A stretch of 6,250 nt of DNA, from positions 1-6,250 of the forward strand of contig DUGV01000304.1 of the NCBI GenBank assembly GCA_013331225.1. The letters are read 5' to 3'. Positions 5,481-6,250 of this stretch are shown here, in pieces. Numbering within the stretch: the stretch's first letter is position 1; every line of letters begins with the position of its first letter. Position numbers and translations under genes: made by a program. The notes beneath the pieces are model-generated. The model worked only from the letters and a program-made list of their open reading frames with translations, was not told the origin of the DNA and searched no databases. The DNA is from Methanolinea sp. GTDB lineage: Archaea > Halobacteriota > Methanomicrobia > Methanomicrobiales > Methanospirillaceae.

Positions 5481-6250
5481 ATAATCCCAACAGGATAATT
5501 CTCAAGATAGTTCCAACCACCAACGCCGCGCAGATCATCACTATCGCGGACTTTGCCAGGTCAATGATCCCAAGTTCTTTGAAAAGGACCGCAAATGTGG
5601 CAACGCAGGGAAAGTACATGGTGAGCATCGTCACCGCGATCACCAGCTGTTCCGGCGTCATATCCAGTGGGATCAGCATACCGACGGCAAGGTCTTTCCT
5701 GAGGAACCCCATCACCAGTGCCGTGGTCGCTTCATTTGGTAATCCAAGCATCCCAGCGGTGATAGGGGCGCACACAGCGCCAACCCATTCCAGAAACCCT
5801 ATGGCAAAGAGGAGATTGACCAGCAGGACCCCGAGGAAGAGGTAGGGGATGGCCTCACCCAGGAACCCCCTGACACGCATCCATGTCTTTTTCACGATGA
5901 CTGCCGGGTTAGGGACCCGGTAGGGAGGGATTTCCAGGCACAACTCGGGGCTCATGCCTTTTACCACGCGATTCAGCAGAAGCCCAATAGTGAGGTAGAC
6001 CGTGAGGAGCACGAGGAAGACAAGGAGGATATATCCCACCCCGTAAGGCCCCAGGATTGCGAATATCATGGCTGACTGGGCCATGCATGGCACGGAAATG
6101 GAGACCAGCGTCGCAGAGATGAAACGCTGTTTTCGGGTTTCAAGGCACCTTGTCGCAAGTATTGCAGGGACGTTGCAGCCTATGCCAAGGAAAAGAGGGA
6201 CGATGCCATGGCCGTGCATCCCCATCCGGTGGAACAGAGAATCGGAGAGC
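5479..6250 (-). CDS. feoB: Ferrous iron transport protein B, C-terminal part (5' end off the right edge)
   Basis: FeoB is the cytoplasmic-membrane Fe(II) permease with an N-terminal GTPase. Only its last 256 codons are here; the frame stays open to the right edge, so the ATG at 6225 is internal. Seen in order (counting from the first full codon): GIGCNVPAILATR (about 22-34), the conserved FeoB GCNVPA signature; a first gate-region helix with VPCMAQSAMIFAIL; helices near YILLVFLVLLTVYLTIGLLL and AIPYLFLGVLLVNLLFAIGF; LGLPNEATTALVMGFLRKDLAVG, the second gate motif; LTMYFPCVATFAVLFKELG, a conserved Cys-containing helix; and a last helix ending ILRIILLGL. The GTPase domain is expected beyond the window. 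In gate one, the usual PFMSCSAR-type sequence is replaced by PCMAQSAM. The DtxR-family gene begins within a few bases of its stop codon. Confidence 0.95.
   Translation of the reverse strand, partial: LSDSLFHRMGMHGHGIVPLFLGIGCNVPAILATRCLETRKQRFISATLVSISVPCMAQSAMIFAILGPYGVGYILLVFLVLLTVYLTIGLLLNRVVKGMSPELCLEIPPYRVPNPAVIVKKTWMRVRGFLGEAIPYLFLGVLLVNLLFAIGFLEWVGAVCAPITAGMLGLPNEATTALVMGFLRKDLAVGMLIPLDMTPEQLVIAVTMLTMYFPCVATFAVLFKELGIIDLAKSAIVMICAALVVGTILRIILLGL

Noticed and set aside
5479..6225. Complete short FeoB-like gene starting at ATG 6225
   Set aside because: The frame is open to the right edge, and the residues before the GCNVPA motif (SDSLFHRMGMHG) continue the FeoB family pattern. The ATG is internal to a longer gene.
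1..6250. CRISPR array, tRNA, insertion sequence or defence island
   Set aside because: No regularly spaced direct repeats, cloverleaf-like sequence, transposase motif or terminal inverted repeats were seen on either strand; the gene content is ordinary core metabolism, translation and iron uptake.

Overview
This window looks like part of a euryarchaeal, probably methanogen (Methanomicrobiales-like), chromosome. The reasons are: a short archaeal-type aspartate carbamoyltransferase pair with catalytic and regulatory chains; an ADP-forming acyl-CoA synthetase of the archaeal type; TATA-like boxes rather than bacterial -35/-10 promoters; GGAGGTG- and GGTGAT-type ribosome binding sites; T-run terminators; and moderately GC-rich coding DNA. 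The assignment rests on gene content, not on a marker gene.

Layout. Positions 1-1175 (minus strand) hold the first 391 codons of an ADP-forming acetyl/acyl-CoA synthetase, with the ATP-grasp (beta) part first and the CoA-binding (alpha) part second; it runs off the left edge. A 125-bp divergent promoter region separates it from an Rsm22-family ribosomal small-subunit methyltransferase-like protein (1301-2857, plus) that carries a likely Fe-S cysteine set. A 302-bp gap with a TATA-like box and a near-perfect 15-bp palindrome precedes pyrB-pyrI (3160-4523, plus), which overlap by ATGA and encode both chains of aspartate carbamoyltransferase. A run of eight T's follows, and then a 126-codon piece that reads as the C-terminal half of a class I SAM methyltransferase with its SAM-binding half missing (4550-4930), probably a gene remnant.

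The right side is on the minus strand. It holds the C-terminal 256 codons of the ferrous iron permease FeoB (5479 to the right edge), followed one or a few bases later by a DtxR/MntR-family metalloregulator (5049-5468). These two form a tight unit in which the regulator probably senses Fe(II) and controls iron uptake. Its metal site mixes MntR-like and DtxR-like ligands. The 118-bp convergent gap (4931-5048) contains an orphan TATA-like sequence and two nested short dyads.

I see no mobile element, CRISPR array, tRNA, rRNA or defence system. The genes are mostly core metabolism, translation and iron homeostasis. The points most worth a second look are the mixed metal-ligand set of the regulator, the Fe-S cysteines and extra C-terminal domain of the Rsm22-like protein, the divergent gate motif of FeoB, and the decapitated methyltransferase behind pyrI.
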